DNA from: Polaromonas sp.
GTDB lineage: Bacteria; Pseudomonadota; Gammaproteobacteria; Burkholderiales; Burkholderiaceae
Assembly (NCBI GenBank): GCA_013823505.1
Contig: PNMH01000002.1
Location: 1 to 64,000, forward strand
Direction of reading: 5' to 3'
Length of the DNA stretch: 64,000 nucleotides
The notes beneath the pieces were generated by a model. It was not told the origin of the DNA and made no database searches. It worked only from the letters and a program-made list of their open reading frames with translations. Made by a program: the position numbers and the translations under genes. This document shows positions 26,515 to 34,814 of the stretch, in pieces; position 1 is the first letter of the stretch; each line of letters opens with the position of its first letter.

Positions 26515-27257
26515 TGGCCACTCGCACACTGCGCCCGGTCCGCGCCCGCGCGGCCAAGCCCATAGCCAGCGTCGAGCCCTTCCAGTCGCGCGCCGAAGAG
26601 GTTTACCGCCAGGTCAAACAGGACATCGCCGACTTCCGCCTGGTGCCCGGAGACCGCTTCACCGAACACGAACTCTGCGCCCGGCTGGACGTGTCGCGCA
26701 CGCCGGTGCGCCAGGCGTTGTTCCGCCTGCAGCAAGACGGTCTGGTGGAGGTGATGTTTCGCAGCGGCTGGCGCGTGCTGCCGTTCGACTTCGACAAGTT
26801 CGACCAGCTCTACGACCTGCGCATGGTGCTGGAGACCGCGGCGGTGCAGCGGCTGTGTCTGCACGATGTGGCGTCTTCATCACCCCAGCTGCAGGCACTG
26901 AAGGAACGCTGGCTGGTGCCGGTGGCAGAGCGCAGCACCGACCCGGCCGAAGTGGCCGCGTGGGACGAGTCCTTTCACGAAACCCTGGTGAGCGCGGCCG
27001 GCAACGCGGAGTTGGCGCGCGTGCACCACGAGGTGACCGAACGCATCCGCATCATCCGCCGGCTCGACTTTCTGCAGCAGGTGCGCATCGATGCAACGTA
27101 CGACGAACACGCCAAGATCCTGCGGGCCATCCTCGCGCGCAAGGCCGACCGCGCTGATTTGCTGCTGCGCTCGCACATCCAGACCAGCCAGAGCGAAGTG
27201 CGCAAGATCACCTTGCACCAGGTGTACCTGGCTCAGCAGGTGGCGCCGGCGGCCTGA
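26514..27257 (+). CDS. GntR-family regulator, FCD subfamily, of the dual-operon regulon
   Basis: A 247-residue regulator. After a basic 25-residue N-terminus, the winged HTH includes VPGDRFTEHELCARLDVSRTPVRQALFRLQQDGLVEV. The FCD ligand domain follows with DESFHETLVSAAGN and the metal-site His in TYDEHAKILRAILAR and LLLRSHIQTS. It is the last gene of the plus operon (TGATG coupling to AtzH), so it is autoregulated. It is the only local candidate to bind the two identical TCTTG-AATA-CAAGA operators at 21767 and 34498, and it would sense an intermediate of the pathway. Most FCD proteins are repressors. Confidence 0.88.
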   Translation: MATRTLRPVRARAAKPIASVEPFQSRAEEVYRQVKQDIADFRLVPGDRFTEHELCARLDVSRTPVRQALFRLQQDGLVEVMFRSGWRVLPFDFDKFDQLYDLRMVLETAAVQRLCLHDVASSSPQLQALKERWLVPVAERSTDPAEVAAWDESFHETLVSAAGNAELARVHHEVTERIRIIRRLDFLQQVRIDATYDEHAKILRAILARKADRADLLLRSHIQTSQSEVRKITLHQVYLAQQVAPAA

Positions 27258-27263
27258 GGCCGC
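27249..27263. terminator. Compact hairpin at the meeting point of the two operons
   Basis: GCGGCC-TGA-GGCCGC is a perfect stem with the regulator's stop codon as the loop. It lies between the converging operon ends (stops at 27257 and 27267) and may terminate both. There is no T-run. Confidence 0.4.
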
Positions 27264-27266
27264 TGG

Positions 27267-27926
27267 TCACACCGCCTCGAGCAGTTCCATCGACGTAGCC
27301 GACCAGCCCACGATCGCGCCCTGCGCGGTGATCATGGCCAGCGCCGCAGCGTGGAACGCCGGGAAGTAGCTGGCGGTGCCGTCTTCCAGCACCAGACAGT
27401 CGTAGCCGCGGTCGTTCGCTTCGCGCAGCGTGGACTGCACACACACCTCGGTGGTCACGCCGGCCACCACCAGCTGGGTGATGCCGTGAGCCTGCAGTTG
27501 TTGCTGCAGGTCGGTGGCGTAAAACGCGCCCTTGCCGGGCTTGTCGATCACGATTTCACCGACCACCGGCGCCAGCGCGGGCACGATCTGGTTGCCCGGT
27601 TCACCGCGCACCAACACCCGGCCCATGGGGCCCACGTCGCCGATGCGCAGGCTGGGCGATCCGCGCAGGCGTTTGGCGGGTGGGCAGTCGCTCAGATCCG
27701 GCGCGTGCGATTCGCGCGTGTGCACCACCAGGCCGCCCATGGCGCGCCAGGCGGCGAGCACCTTCGCTATTGCCGGCACGATGGCCTGCAGCGGCTCCAC
27801 CGTGTTGCCCAGCGATTCGCCGAAGCCACCGGGCTCCACAAAATCGCGCTGCATGTCGATGATGACCAGCGCGGCATGCGCCGGGTCGAGCTCGAAATTG
27901 AACGGGCGGGCGGTCACGATGGTCAT
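27267..27926 (-). CDS. Cysteine hydrolase, isochorismatase-like fold
   Basis: A 219-residue amidohydrolase with the Asp24-Lys129-Cys162 triad in [20 protein letters not shown] and [20 protein letters not shown]. This superfamily includes biuret hydrolase, guanylurea hydrolase, RutB and N-carbamoylsarcosine amidase, all acting on small ureido or amide compounds. It is a diverged paralogue of the BiuH-like gene at 29558 in the same operon, which suggests two successive deaminations. The ATG at 27926 has GGAGG eight bases upstream and overlaps the stop of a 22-codon ORF. Last gene of the minus operon. Confidence 0.85.
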   Translation of the reverse strand: MTIVTARPFNFELDPAHAALVIIDMQRDFVEPGGFGESLGNTVEPLQAIVPAIAKVLAAWRAMGGLVVHTRESHAPDLSDCPPAKRLRGSPSLRIGDVGPMGRVLVRGEPGNQIVPALAPVVGEIVIDKPGKGAFYATDLQQQLQAHGITQLVVAGVTTEVCVQSTLREANDRGYDCLVLEDGTASYFPAFHAAALAMITAQGAIVGWSATSMELLEAV

Positions 27927-27991
27927 TCGGAAACCTCCGTGCTGCGCACTGCGGTGCGAGCTGGCTTGGGGCGGCCCTGCGCGGCGCTCAT
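27923..27991 (-). CDS. Possible 22-codon coupling micro-ORF
   Basis: Between the ABC ATPase gene and the cysteine hydrolase gene is an ORF whose ATG overlaps the ATPase stop (ATGA at 27988-27991) and whose TGA overlaps the hydrolase start (ATGA at 27923-27926). The predicted peptide is [20 protein letters not shown] plus two residues, basic and without a recognisable domain. It may only be a ribosome-shuttling spacer that couples translation across a 61-nt gap, or a chance open frame. The strong GGAGG for the next gene lies inside it. Confidence 0.35.
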   Translation of the reverse strand: MSAAQGRPKPARTAVRSTEVSE

Positions 27992-29547
27992 GCAGAGACC
28001 TCCTCGTTCAACGGTTCACTCGGCGCGGCTCCCTCACCATGACCACCAGCCATGTGGGCGCCCAGCAGCTTGCGGTCGGCGCCATCGGCCAGCGTATCAA
28101 ACACCAGTTGCCCGCCGCTGATCACGGCCACCCGGTCGGCCAGCTGCATCAGCTCGTCCAGGTCTTCGCTGATCAGCAGCACGGCCGCGCCCCGGTTGCG
28201 CGCCGCCACCAGCCGCGCGTGGATCTCGGCGGTGGCCGCGAAGTCCAGGCCAAAGGTCGGGTTGCTCACCAGCAGCAGCTTCGCCTCGCCGGCGAGTTCG
28301 CGGGCCAGCACGGCGCGCTGCACGTTGCCGCCCGAGAGCGCGCGAATGGGTGCCTCGATGCCCGGCGTCTTCACGCGGTACTCGTCCACCCAGCGCTGCG
28401 CCATGGCGCGCAGCCGGGGCCACCGCACAAAGCCAGCCTGGGCCTGCGGCGCTTCGTCGAACAGGCGCAGCGCCATGTTTTCCGCGACGCTCATGTCGGG
28501 CACGCAGGCGTTGATGAGCGGCTCTTCGGGCAGGCTGCGCACCTGCAGCACGCGGTTCTGCTGGCGCCGTCCGGCATAGGGTTCGCCGCGCACCGTGACG
28601 TCACCGCCCAGGCGCGCGCGTTGGCCGGTCAAGGCCTGCATAAGTTCCTTCTGGCCGTTGCCCGACACGCCCGCGATGCCCAGGATTTCGCCCGCGCGCA
28701 CCTGCAGCGTGAGGCCGTTGAGCGCGAGGTCACCGCGGTCGCCCATCACCGTGAGCGCGTCCACCGCCAGCGTCACCTCGGCATCCAGCGGCTGTGCGGT
28801 TTTCTCCAGCTGCGCTTTCGCGGCCGCCTGGCCCACCATGGCGTGTGCGAGTTCGTCGGGGTCGGTCTGCGCCACGGCCTTGCTCAGCACCAGCTGACCG
28901 CGCCGCAGCACCGACACATCGTCGGCGTAGGCCGTGACCTCGCGGAACTTGTGCGTGATCATCACGATGGAGCAGTCACCGGCGTGCGCGCGCGCTTTCA
29001 GCGCACCCAGCACCTCGTCGGCCTCCTGCGGCGTGAGCACCGAGGTGGGTTCGTCCAGGATCAACAGGCGCGGGCGCAGCAGCATCTGTTTCAGGATCTC
29101 CAGCTTCTGCTTCTGCCCGGCCGAGAGGTCGATGGGGTAGGCGTCGAGGTCGAGCGAAAACGGCGCGCCGGCCATGAAGGCGCCGAGTTCGGCGCGCGCA
29201 GCCTTCCAGTCGATCAGGGCCGGCAGCGCGCCGCGCGCCAGCAGCAGGTTCTCGGCCACGGTCATGCCGGGCACCACGGTGAAATGCTGGTAGACCATGC
29301 CGATGCCGAGGGCGCGCGCCACGCTCGGCGAGTGGATGTCTTGCTCGCGGCCGTCGATCAGCACCGAGCCTTCGTCGCCGCGGTGGTAGCCCACCACGGC
29401 CTTCACAAAGGTGCTCTTCCCCGCGCCGTTTTCGCCCAGCAGTGCGTGCACGGTGCCTGGGCGCACGGTGAGCGATACGCCGTCGAGCGCGGTGAAAGCG
29501 CCGAAGCGTTTGGTCAGCTGGTAGGTGTCGAGTTGCAGCGCGTGCAT
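27988..29547 (-). CDS. ABC transporter ATP-binding protein with two ATPase domains (nucleoside/sugar type)
   Basis: A 519-residue fused ATPase. Domain 1 has Walker [15 protein letters not shown], signature [12 protein letters not shown] and Walker [15 protein letters not shown]. Domain 2 has the degenerate Walker [13 protein letters not shown], signature [16 protein letters not shown] and Walker [14 protein letters not shown]. This layout matches NupA/YufO-type ATPases that pair with two unlike permeases and a BMP-type lipoprotein or binding protein for nucleosides, as found upstream. The second catalytic site is probably inactive, as is common in this family. Confidence 0.9.
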   Translation of the reverse strand: MHALQLDTYQLTKRFGAFTALDGVSLTVRPGTVHALLGENGAGKSTFVKAVVGYHRGDEGSVLIDGREQDIHSPSVARALGIGMVYQHFTVVPGMTVAENLLLARGALPALIDWKAARAELGAFMAGAPFSLDLDAYPIDLSAGQKQKLEILKQMLLRPRLLILDEPTSVLTPQEADEVLGALKARAHAGDCSIVMITHKFREVTAYADDVSVLRRGQLVLSKAVAQTDPDELAHAMVGQAAAKAQLEKTAQPLDAEVTLAVDALTVMGDRGDLALNGLTLQVRAGEILGIAGVSGNGQKELMQALTGQRARLGGDVTVRGEPYAGRRQQNRVLQVRSLPEEPLINACVPDMSVAENMALRLFDEAPQAQAGFVRWPRLRAMAQRWVDEYRVKTPGIEAPIRALSGGNVQRAVLARELAGEAKLLLVSNPTFGLDFAATAEIHARLVAARNRGAAVLLISEDLDELMQLADRVAVISGGQLVFDTLADGADRKLLGAHMAGGHGEGAAPSEPLNEEVSA

Positions 29548-29557
29548 GGGGTGTCCT

Positions 29558-30244
29558 TCAGAGCGACTGCAAGGCCTTGACGATCGCCGCCGTGTCGCTC
29601 ACCGCACCGAACACGCCGCCCTGCATGGGGATCATGTGGAGCGCGGCCTGGTGGTTGCCGGGGTCGGTGGCGCCAGTGCCGTCGGACAACAGCACGCATT
29701 CAAATCCCCGGTCGTTCGCCTCGCGCATGGTGGTGTGCACGCACACGTCGGTGGTGATGCCGGTGAGGATCAGGTTGCGGATGCCGCGCGTGTGCAGGAT
29801 CAGCTCCAGATCGGTGGCGTAGAACGAGCCTTTGCCGGGTTTGTCGATCACGGGTTCACCGGGCAGCGGCGCGAGCTCGGGAATGATCTCCCAGCCCGGC
29901 TCGCCACGCACCAGGATGCGGCCGCACGGACCCGCGTCGCCGATGCCCGCACCCACCTGGCGCGAGCGCCAGCGCTTGTTGGCGGGCAGATCCGACAGAT
30001 CGGGGCGGTGGCCTTCCCGGGTGTGGATCACGTGCAGGCCAGCGGCGCGCGCAGCCGCCAGCACACGGCCGATAGGCTCGATCGGCGCACGCGTGAGCGA
30101 GAGGTCGTAGCCCATGGTGTCCACGTAGCCGCCCACGCCGCAGAAGTCGATCTGCATGTCGATGATGACCAGCGCGGTGTTGGCCGCGCGCAGGTCGCCG
30201 TCGAACGGCCAGGCGTAGGGGTGGGCCTGGGCGAATACGCTCAT
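29558..30244 (-). CDS. Biuret-hydrolase-like cysteine hydrolase (BiuH family)
   Basis: A 228-residue isochorismatase-fold hydrolase with triad Asp29 (VIIDMQIDF), Lys135 ([16 protein letters not shown]) and Cys168 ([19 protein letters not shown]). These are each seven residues before the Asp36/Lys142/Cys175 set of Rhizobium biuret hydrolase as I recall it, with the same length and conserved blocks ([33 protein letters not shown]). The likely reaction is hydrolysis of biuret or a close ureido compound, releasing ammonia. Guanylurea hydrolase-type enzymes are related, so specificity is inference. The ATG overlaps the formamidase stop (ATGA). Confidence 0.78.
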   Translation of the reverse strand: MSVFAQAHPYAWPFDGDLRAANTALVIIDMQIDFCGVGGYVDTMGYDLSLTRAPIEPIGRVLAAARAAGLHVIHTREGHRPDLSDLPANKRWRSRQVGAGIGDAGPCGRILVRGEPGWEIIPELAPLPGEPVIDKPGKGSFYATDLELILHTRGIRNLILTGITTDVCVHTTMREANDRGFECVLLSDGTGATDPGNHQAALHMIPMQGGVFGAVSDTAAIVKALQSL

Positions 30245-31260
30245 GACTTTTCGAGCAGGTTGGGCACGTTGCCCACGAAGGTGCGCGTGGGTGGCTCGAA
30301 GCCGCACGAGCGGCCATCGGTGTGCACCACGTCGGCTTCCCACGGCAGCTTGAAACGACCGGCCACCATGTCCTGCATGAAGGTGTAGGGGCAGTCCTGC
30401 GCGCCGCCCTTCACCGCCACATAGCCCCGGTGGCTGAATTGGTAGGGGTTGTTTTCCACGCCCCAATGCAGGCGCGCTTCGCGGATCAGGTCGGGCCGGA
30501 TTTCGGCACAGATGATCTCGTCCGGTCGGCCGCCGCCTTGCACGACCACCGTGCCTTCGTGGTCGCACACCATGGCCTCGCCCATGGAATCAAAACTGCC
30601 GTCGCTGCCGCACAGGCACACGCTGGCGGTGGCCATGAGGTTCTGGAAGGCGTTGGCCTGGTTGGTGATCTGCCAGGCGTGGCGGATGGGCGCGGTGTAG
30701 CCGGCGGTGCGCAGCATGAGCTCGGCGCCTTTGTAGGCGCACTCGCGCGCCATCTCGGGAAACATTCCGTCGTGGCAGATGATGAGCGCGAGCTTGATGC
30801 CGCGCGGCCCCTCGATCACCGGGATGCCCATGTTGCCGGGCTCCCAGGGCTCCACCGGCACCCAGGGGTGGAACTTGCGGTAGTAGAGCTTGAGCACGCC
30901 CTGGTCATCAAAGATGATGCCGGTGTTGTAGGGGTTGCCGCCAGGGTTGGCTTCCATGATGGAGAAGCAGCCCCAGATGCGGTGGGTGATGCAGGCCTGG
31001 CGCATGGCCTCGACCTCGGGGCCGTCCATGCTCACCATGAGCTCGGGCGCGGTGCTCATCGACAAGCCGTGCAACGCGTACTCGGGGAACACGATCAGGT
31101 CCATATGGGCGTAGCCCCTTCGCGCCTTGCCCACCATGTCCACGATCTTCCGTGTCTGCGCGGCCAGCTGCGCCGTCGTCTCCACCACCGGCAGCTGCAG
31201 CTGGGCCAGGCCCACCACCACGCCACCTGGCGACTTGTTCAATCCACTCAATCCATTCAT
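30241..31260 (-). CDS. amiF: Formamidase / aliphatic amidase, nitrilase superfamily (AmiF type)
   Basis: A 339-residue carbon-nitrogen hydrolase with the Glu60-Lys129-Cys162 triad in [20 protein letters not shown] and [20 protein letters not shown]. Length and blocks such as [26 protein letters not shown] and [10 protein letters not shown] match Helicobacter AmiF, which converts formamide to formate and ammonia. Short aliphatic amidases (AmiE) are the main alternative. It sits between the transporter permeases and the BiuH-like hydrolase, so the pathway may release formamide or another simple amide, for example from opening of an azine ring. Confidence 0.85.
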   Translation of the reverse strand: MNGLSGLNKSPGGVVVGLAQLQLPVVETTAQLAAQTRKIVDMVGKARRGYAHMDLIVFPEYALHGLSMSTAPELMVSMDGPEVEAMRQACITHRIWGCFSIMEANPGGNPYNTGIIFDDQGVLKLYYRKFHPWVPVEPWEPGNMGIPVIEGPRGIKLALIICHDGMFPEMARECAYKGAELMLRTAGYTAPIRHAWQITNQANAFQNLMATASVCLCGSDGSFDSMGEAMVCDHEGTVVVQGGGRPDEIICAEIRPDLIREARLHWGVENNPYQFSHRGYVAVKGGAQDCPYTFMQDMVAGRFKLPWEADVVHTDGRSCGFEPPTRTFVGNVPNLLEKS

Positions 31261-31287
31261 CGTCTGTGCTCCCGTTTCAAGAATCGG

Positions 31288-32208
31288 TCAACGCTGCACG
31301 CCCAGCTCGCTGGGGGCGCCACGCAGCACCCGCTGCGGCGCACACGTGACCACCAGGATGACCAGCGTCATCACATAGGGCACGGCGTTGAAGAGGTAGT
31401 AGTAGCCGGTGACGCCCACCGACTGCAGCGCGGGCCCGAGCGCGCCCGCGCCGCCGAACAGCAGCGCCGCCCACAGGCAGGCCATGGGCCGCCAGCGCGC
31501 AAAGATCACCAGCGCCACCGCGATGAGGCCCTGGCCGCTGGAGAGGCCTTCGTTCCAGCTGCCGGGGTAGTAGAGCGAGAGCGAGGCACCACCCAAACCG
31601 GCGATGGCGCCGCCCACGGTGGTGGCCAGCGTGCGCACCCAGGTGACCGAGGTGCCCAGCGCCCGCGCGGCGTCCGACGAATCGCCCACCATGCGCACCA
31701 GCATGCCCCAGCGCGTGTTGGCAAAGGCCCAGGCCATGAGCAGCGCGAGCACCACGCCGATGGGAAACAGGGCGTTGATGTTGAGCGCCGCACGCACCTG
31801 CGGCGAATCGCTCCAGTTGCCCAGCGCAAGCGAACCCAGGGTGGGCGCCTGCGGCTGGATCAGCGGCTTGCCCAGGTAGAAGGCCAGGCCGATGCCCAGC
31901 ATCATCACGCCGATGCCCATGGCGATGTCATTCACGCGCTTCATGGAACAGGCCAGGCCGTGCAGCAGGGCCAGCAAGGCGCCGCTGGCCGAGCCGGCGA
32001 GCACGCCCAGCCAGGCCGAACCGCTCCAGTACGCCACGCCGAACGCGCTCATGGCCGAGAACACCAGCACGCCTTCGAGCCCGAGGTTGATGCGACCCGA
32101 CTTCTCGGTGAGGCACTCGCCCAGGCTCACAAACAGAAACGGCGTGCCCACCCGGATGGCGCCACCCAGGATCGCCAGCAGCACCGCACCGATCGCGTCC
32201 ATGTCCAT
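31288..32208 (-). CDS. ABC transporter permease 2, nucleoside/BMP type (NupQ/YufQ-like)
   Basis: A 306-residue membrane protein with about eight helices (VLLAILGGAIRVGTPFLFVSLGE at the start). It has the BPD_transp_2 features GECLTEKSGRINLGLEGVL and the ATPase-contact loop MVGDSSDAARALGTSVTWVR. This is the shorter of the two unlike permeases in YufNOPQ/NupABC importers. The start at 32208 shares its first base with the stop of permease 1 (TGATG), showing coupling; longer in-frame extensions upstream are shadows of permease 1. Confidence 0.88.
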   Translation of the reverse strand: MDMDAIGAVLLAILGGAIRVGTPFLFVSLGECLTEKSGRINLGLEGVLVFSAMSAFGVAYWSGSAWLGVLAGSASGALLALLHGLACSMKRVNDIAMGIGVMMLGIGLAFYLGKPLIQPQAPTLGSLALGNWSDSPQVRAALNINALFPIGVVLALLMAWAFANTRWGMLVRMVGDSSDAARALGTSVTWVRTLATTVGGAIAGLGGASLSLYYPGSWNEGLSSGQGLIAVALVIFARWRPMACLWAALLFGGAGALGPALQSVGVTGYYYLFNAVPYVMTLVILVVTCAPQRVLRGAPSELGVQR

Positions 32209-33281
32209 CAGGCGGCTCCTTTTTGAGGGGCCGGCAGCAGCATGAAGGCGCCCCAGCGGATGCGCCCGCGCGCTGCTTCGGCGGACAGGATGAGCACGAA
32301 CACAAAGCCCAGCAGCACCTGCACCGACGCATCGGGCAGACCCAGACGCCGCTGCAACAAACTGCCCGCCGCCCCAAAACCACCCAGCACGATGGCCACC
32401 GGGATGATGGCCAGCGGGTGGTGGCGCGCAGCAAAGCTCACCAGGATGCCGGTGTAGCCCAGCCCTGCAATCACCGATGCGTTGGCCGCTGTGTGCACAG
32501 CCGCGATCTCGATGCCGCCCGCCAGGCCCGCCGCTGCACCGCCGAGCGCGCAGGCCGTGATGACGAGCCTGCCCGCAGGCAGACCGACCAGGCCCGCAGC
32601 GCGCACATTGCCGCCCACCACGCGGGTGGCAAAGCCGTGTGTGGTCTGGCCCAGCCAAATGGCGGCGAGCACGCAGCACACCACGCCCCACACCAGGCCC
32701 CAGTGCACATCAAAGCTCCCGATGGGGCCGATCAACAGACCGTCCTGGAGGGCGAAGGTCGACGGTTTGTTCAGGCTGGCCGGGTCGCGCATGGGCCCCT
32801 CGACCAGGTGCTTGAACACATTGACCGCCACATAGGCCAGCAAGAGGCTGCTGATGGTTTCGTTCACGCCCCGGTACTGGCGCAGCCAACCCGCCAGCGC
32901 GATCCAGGCCGCGCCGCCCAGCGCCGCAGCGAACATGAGGCCGGTGGTGCCGAACACGCCTTCGGGCACCGCCCACACATAGGGCAGACCGGCGCAGGCC
33001 AGCGCACCGACGATGAGCGCGCCTTCGCCACCGATGATGGTGAGGCCCGCGCGTGCGGGCAAGGCCACACACAGCGCGGTGAGCATCAAGGGAGCGGCGC
33101 GCTGCAAGGTGTTCTGCAGCGAAAACGCGTCGCCAAACGCGCCGAAGAACAGCAGTTTCCAGACCTCCAGCGCATCGAACCCCGCCAGTGCCACGAACAG
33201 GCCGAACAGCAACAAGGCACCCGCGATCGCGAGCACCGGCAGCAGCACGGCCTCGGCAGATTCTGCGAAGCGACTCGTCAT
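32208..33281 (-). CDS. ABC transporter permease 1, nucleoside/BMP type (NupP/YufP-like)
   Basis: A 357-residue permease with about ten helices. It contains LTIIGGEGALIVGALACAG, GVNETISSLLLAYVAVNVFKHLVEG and the contact loop FATRVVGGNVRAAGLVGLPAGRLVI. The GVNE-TI-LL-Y pattern is typical of NupP/YufP-like subunits that import purine and pyrimidine nucleosides or related heterocycles. It lies 25 nt after the BMP binding protein gene. Confidence 0.88.
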   Translation of the reverse strand: MTSRFAESAEAVLLPVLAIAGALLLFGLFVALAGFDALEVWKLLFFGAFGDAFSLQNTLQRAAPLMLTALCVALPARAGLTIIGGEGALIVGALACAGLPYVWAVPEGVFGTTGLMFAAALGGAAWIALAGWLRQYRGVNETISSLLLAYVAVNVFKHLVEGPMRDPASLNKPSTFALQDGLLIGPIGSFDVHWGLVWGVVCCVLAAIWLGQTTHGFATRVVGGNVRAAGLVGLPAGRLVITACALGGAAAGLAGGIEIAAVHTAANASVIAGLGYTGILVSFAARHHPLAIIPVAIVLGGFGAAGSLLQRRLGLPDASVQVLLGFVFVLILSAEAARGRIRWGAFMLLPAPQKGAA

Positions 33282-33306
33282 AGCGGGGCCTGCGCGGCGC
33301 GGTGGC

Positions 33307-34425
33307 TCAGACCTTGCCGACCACGCCTTCGACCAGGTAGTTCATCGATTCGAGTTCGATCGCGGTCTGCTTGAAGACCTTGCCTTTGGGCACCACCACC
33401 TTGCCGGTGTTGTCCTTGAGCTCGCCGGCGAAGATGTCGAAATCGCCCTTGAGCATGCGGGCCTTGATCGCGTCGGCCTGCTTGCGCGCCGGCTCGCTCA
33501 CCGCGGGGCCGTAGGCCGAGGTCTTCACAAAGCCGTCGCGCAGACCACCGCGCACGAAGTTCGGGTGTGGTTTACCGGTGCGGGCGGCGTCGATCATGGT
33601 GGTCACGGGCGTGACCCAGTTCCACTCGGCACCGGTGAGGTAGGCCTGGGGCGCGAGCTTCGATTGGTCGGCGTGGTAGCCGCAGACCATCTTGCCGCGG
33701 CGCGCTGCGGTCTCCACGATCACCTTGGGCGAGTCCACGTGCATGGTGAACACGTCCACGCCCTGGTCGGCCAGGCTGCTGGTGGCCTCGGCCTCTTTCA
33801 CCGGCAACGACCAGTCGCCGGTAAAGATCACGGTGGTGGTGATGCTCGGGTCCACCGAGCGCGCGCCCATGGTGAAGGCGTTGATGTTGCGCAGCACCTG
33901 CGGGATCGGTTTGGCGGCGATGAAGCCGAGCTTTTTGCTCTTGCTCATGTGGCCGGCCACCACGCCGTTGAGGTACTGGGCCTCCTCGATGTAGCCGAAG
34001 TAGCTGGCCGCGTTGGTCGGGTGTTTGCCGGCCGTCCACAGGCCGCCGCAATGGGCAAAGCGAATGTTGGGGTTTTTCGGCGCCACCGCCAGGATGTGCG
34101 GATCGAAGTAACCGAACGAGGTCGGGAACAGCAGCGTGGCGCCGTCCTGCGAAATCATGCCCTGCATGCTGCGCTGCACGGCCTGCGTCTCGGGCACGCT
34201 CTCCTCTTCCACCACCTTCACGCCCGGCATCTTCTTGAGCACAGCGGCCGATTCGGCGTGGGCCTGGTTGTAGCCGTAGTCGTCTCGCGGGCCCACGTAG
34301 AGGAAGCCCACGGTGATGGGCGCCTGGGCGTGCGCCGACAGCGGCAGACCGCCCAAAGCCAGCCCGGCGCCCATGGCGCCCGAGCCCAGAATCCAGTCGC
34401 GACGGTTCCACATTGCCTTGTCCAT
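33307..34425 (-). CDS. BMP-family substrate-binding protein
   Basis: A 372-residue periplasmic receptor of the Bmp/PnrA family. A twin-arginine-like leader (NRRDWILGSGAMGAGLALGG, cleavage after AHA) precedes the mature part PITVGFLYVGPRDDYGYNQAH, with SMQGMISQDGATLLFPTSFGY and GFIAAKPIPQVLRNINAFTMGAR. Family members bind purine nucleosides and some small heterocycles. First gene behind operator copy 2; the ATG at 34425 has AGAGG ten bases upstream. The operon order is receptor, two permeases, AmiF, BiuH-like, ATPase, second cysteine hydrolase, with enzymes inserted inside the transporter genes. Confidence 0.88.
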   Translation of the reverse strand: MDKAMWNRRDWILGSGAMGAGLALGGLPLSAHAQAPITVGFLYVGPRDDYGYNQAHAESAAVLKKMPGVKVVEEESVPETQAVQRSMQGMISQDGATLLFPTSFGYFDPHILAVAPKNPNIRFAHCGGLWTAGKHPTNAASYFGYIEEAQYLNGVVAGHMSKSKKLGFIAAKPIPQVLRNINAFTMGARSVDPSITTTVIFTGDWSLPVKEAEATSSLADQGVDVFTMHVDSPKVIVETAARRGKMVCGYHADQSKLAPQAYLTGAEWNWVTPVTTMIDAARTGKPHPNFVRGGLRDGFVKTSAYGPAVSEPARKQADAIKARMLKGDFDIFAGELKDNTGKVVVPKGKVFKQTAIELESMNYLVEGVVGKV

Positions 34426-34497
34426 GAGTGACCTCTTTTTCAAATCCGTTGGGGGTGAGCGGTGGTCCTGGATCGGATGGCTTTCGAAATAACACCA

Positions 34498-34511
34498 TCT
34501 TGTATTCAAGA
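34498..34511 (-). promoter_or_regulatory. Operator copy 2 of the dual-operon regulon
   Basis: Read on the minus strand this is TCTTG-AATA-CAAGA, identical over 14 bases and in the same orientation as the copy at 21767, and 73 nt before the BMP gene start. Both copies are followed by A-pyrimidine/G-G type flanks. It should be bound by the FCD regulator encoded at 26514. Confidence 0.72.
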
Positions 34512-34814
34512 CGAGGCACTGCTAGCAATGGGCGTGCCAAACAGGGGGCTCGCGGTCGCCGCGCTGTGCGTTTCAGGGGCGTCGAGCCGTCGCGCACACA
34601 GCTGCGGGCAGGCCTTGCATTGCGCACTGCGCCGCCTGTCGGGCACGTGCGCAGTGCGCCGCGCCCCTGCATGCCCATGCGAGGTGCACGACTCGCACCA
34701 TGGGTGGCACCAGCGCGGCGCGGCGCGCACCCCACGCCCCCCAGGCGCCATGGCACACGCCTTGCTGCCAGCCGGAGGCGGTGCACATCCCTGCGCCGCC
34801 CACCAGGAGATGCC
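34512..34814. other. 303-bp non-coding stretch with two GCGCA-N-TGCGC palindromes
   Basis: No convincing gene lies here. Two copies of an 11-bp palindrome, GCGCACTGCGC at 34622-34632 and GCGCAGTGCGC at 34649-34659, stand 27 bp apart and could be operators for the Bug receptor gene at 34815, which has AGGAGA before its ATG. No promoter boxes were confidently identified. Confidence 0.4.

Noticed and set aside
27532..29580. 682-codon plus-strand open frame opposite the double ATPase gene
   Set aside because: Low-complexity translation, no recognisable domain, and the minus strand has full Walker and signature motifs.
34498..34511. Operator copy 2 as a start signal for the Bug receptor at 34815
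   Set aside because: It is over 300 nt from that gene, whereas its distance and orientation to the minus-strand BMP gene match copy 1 almost exactly.
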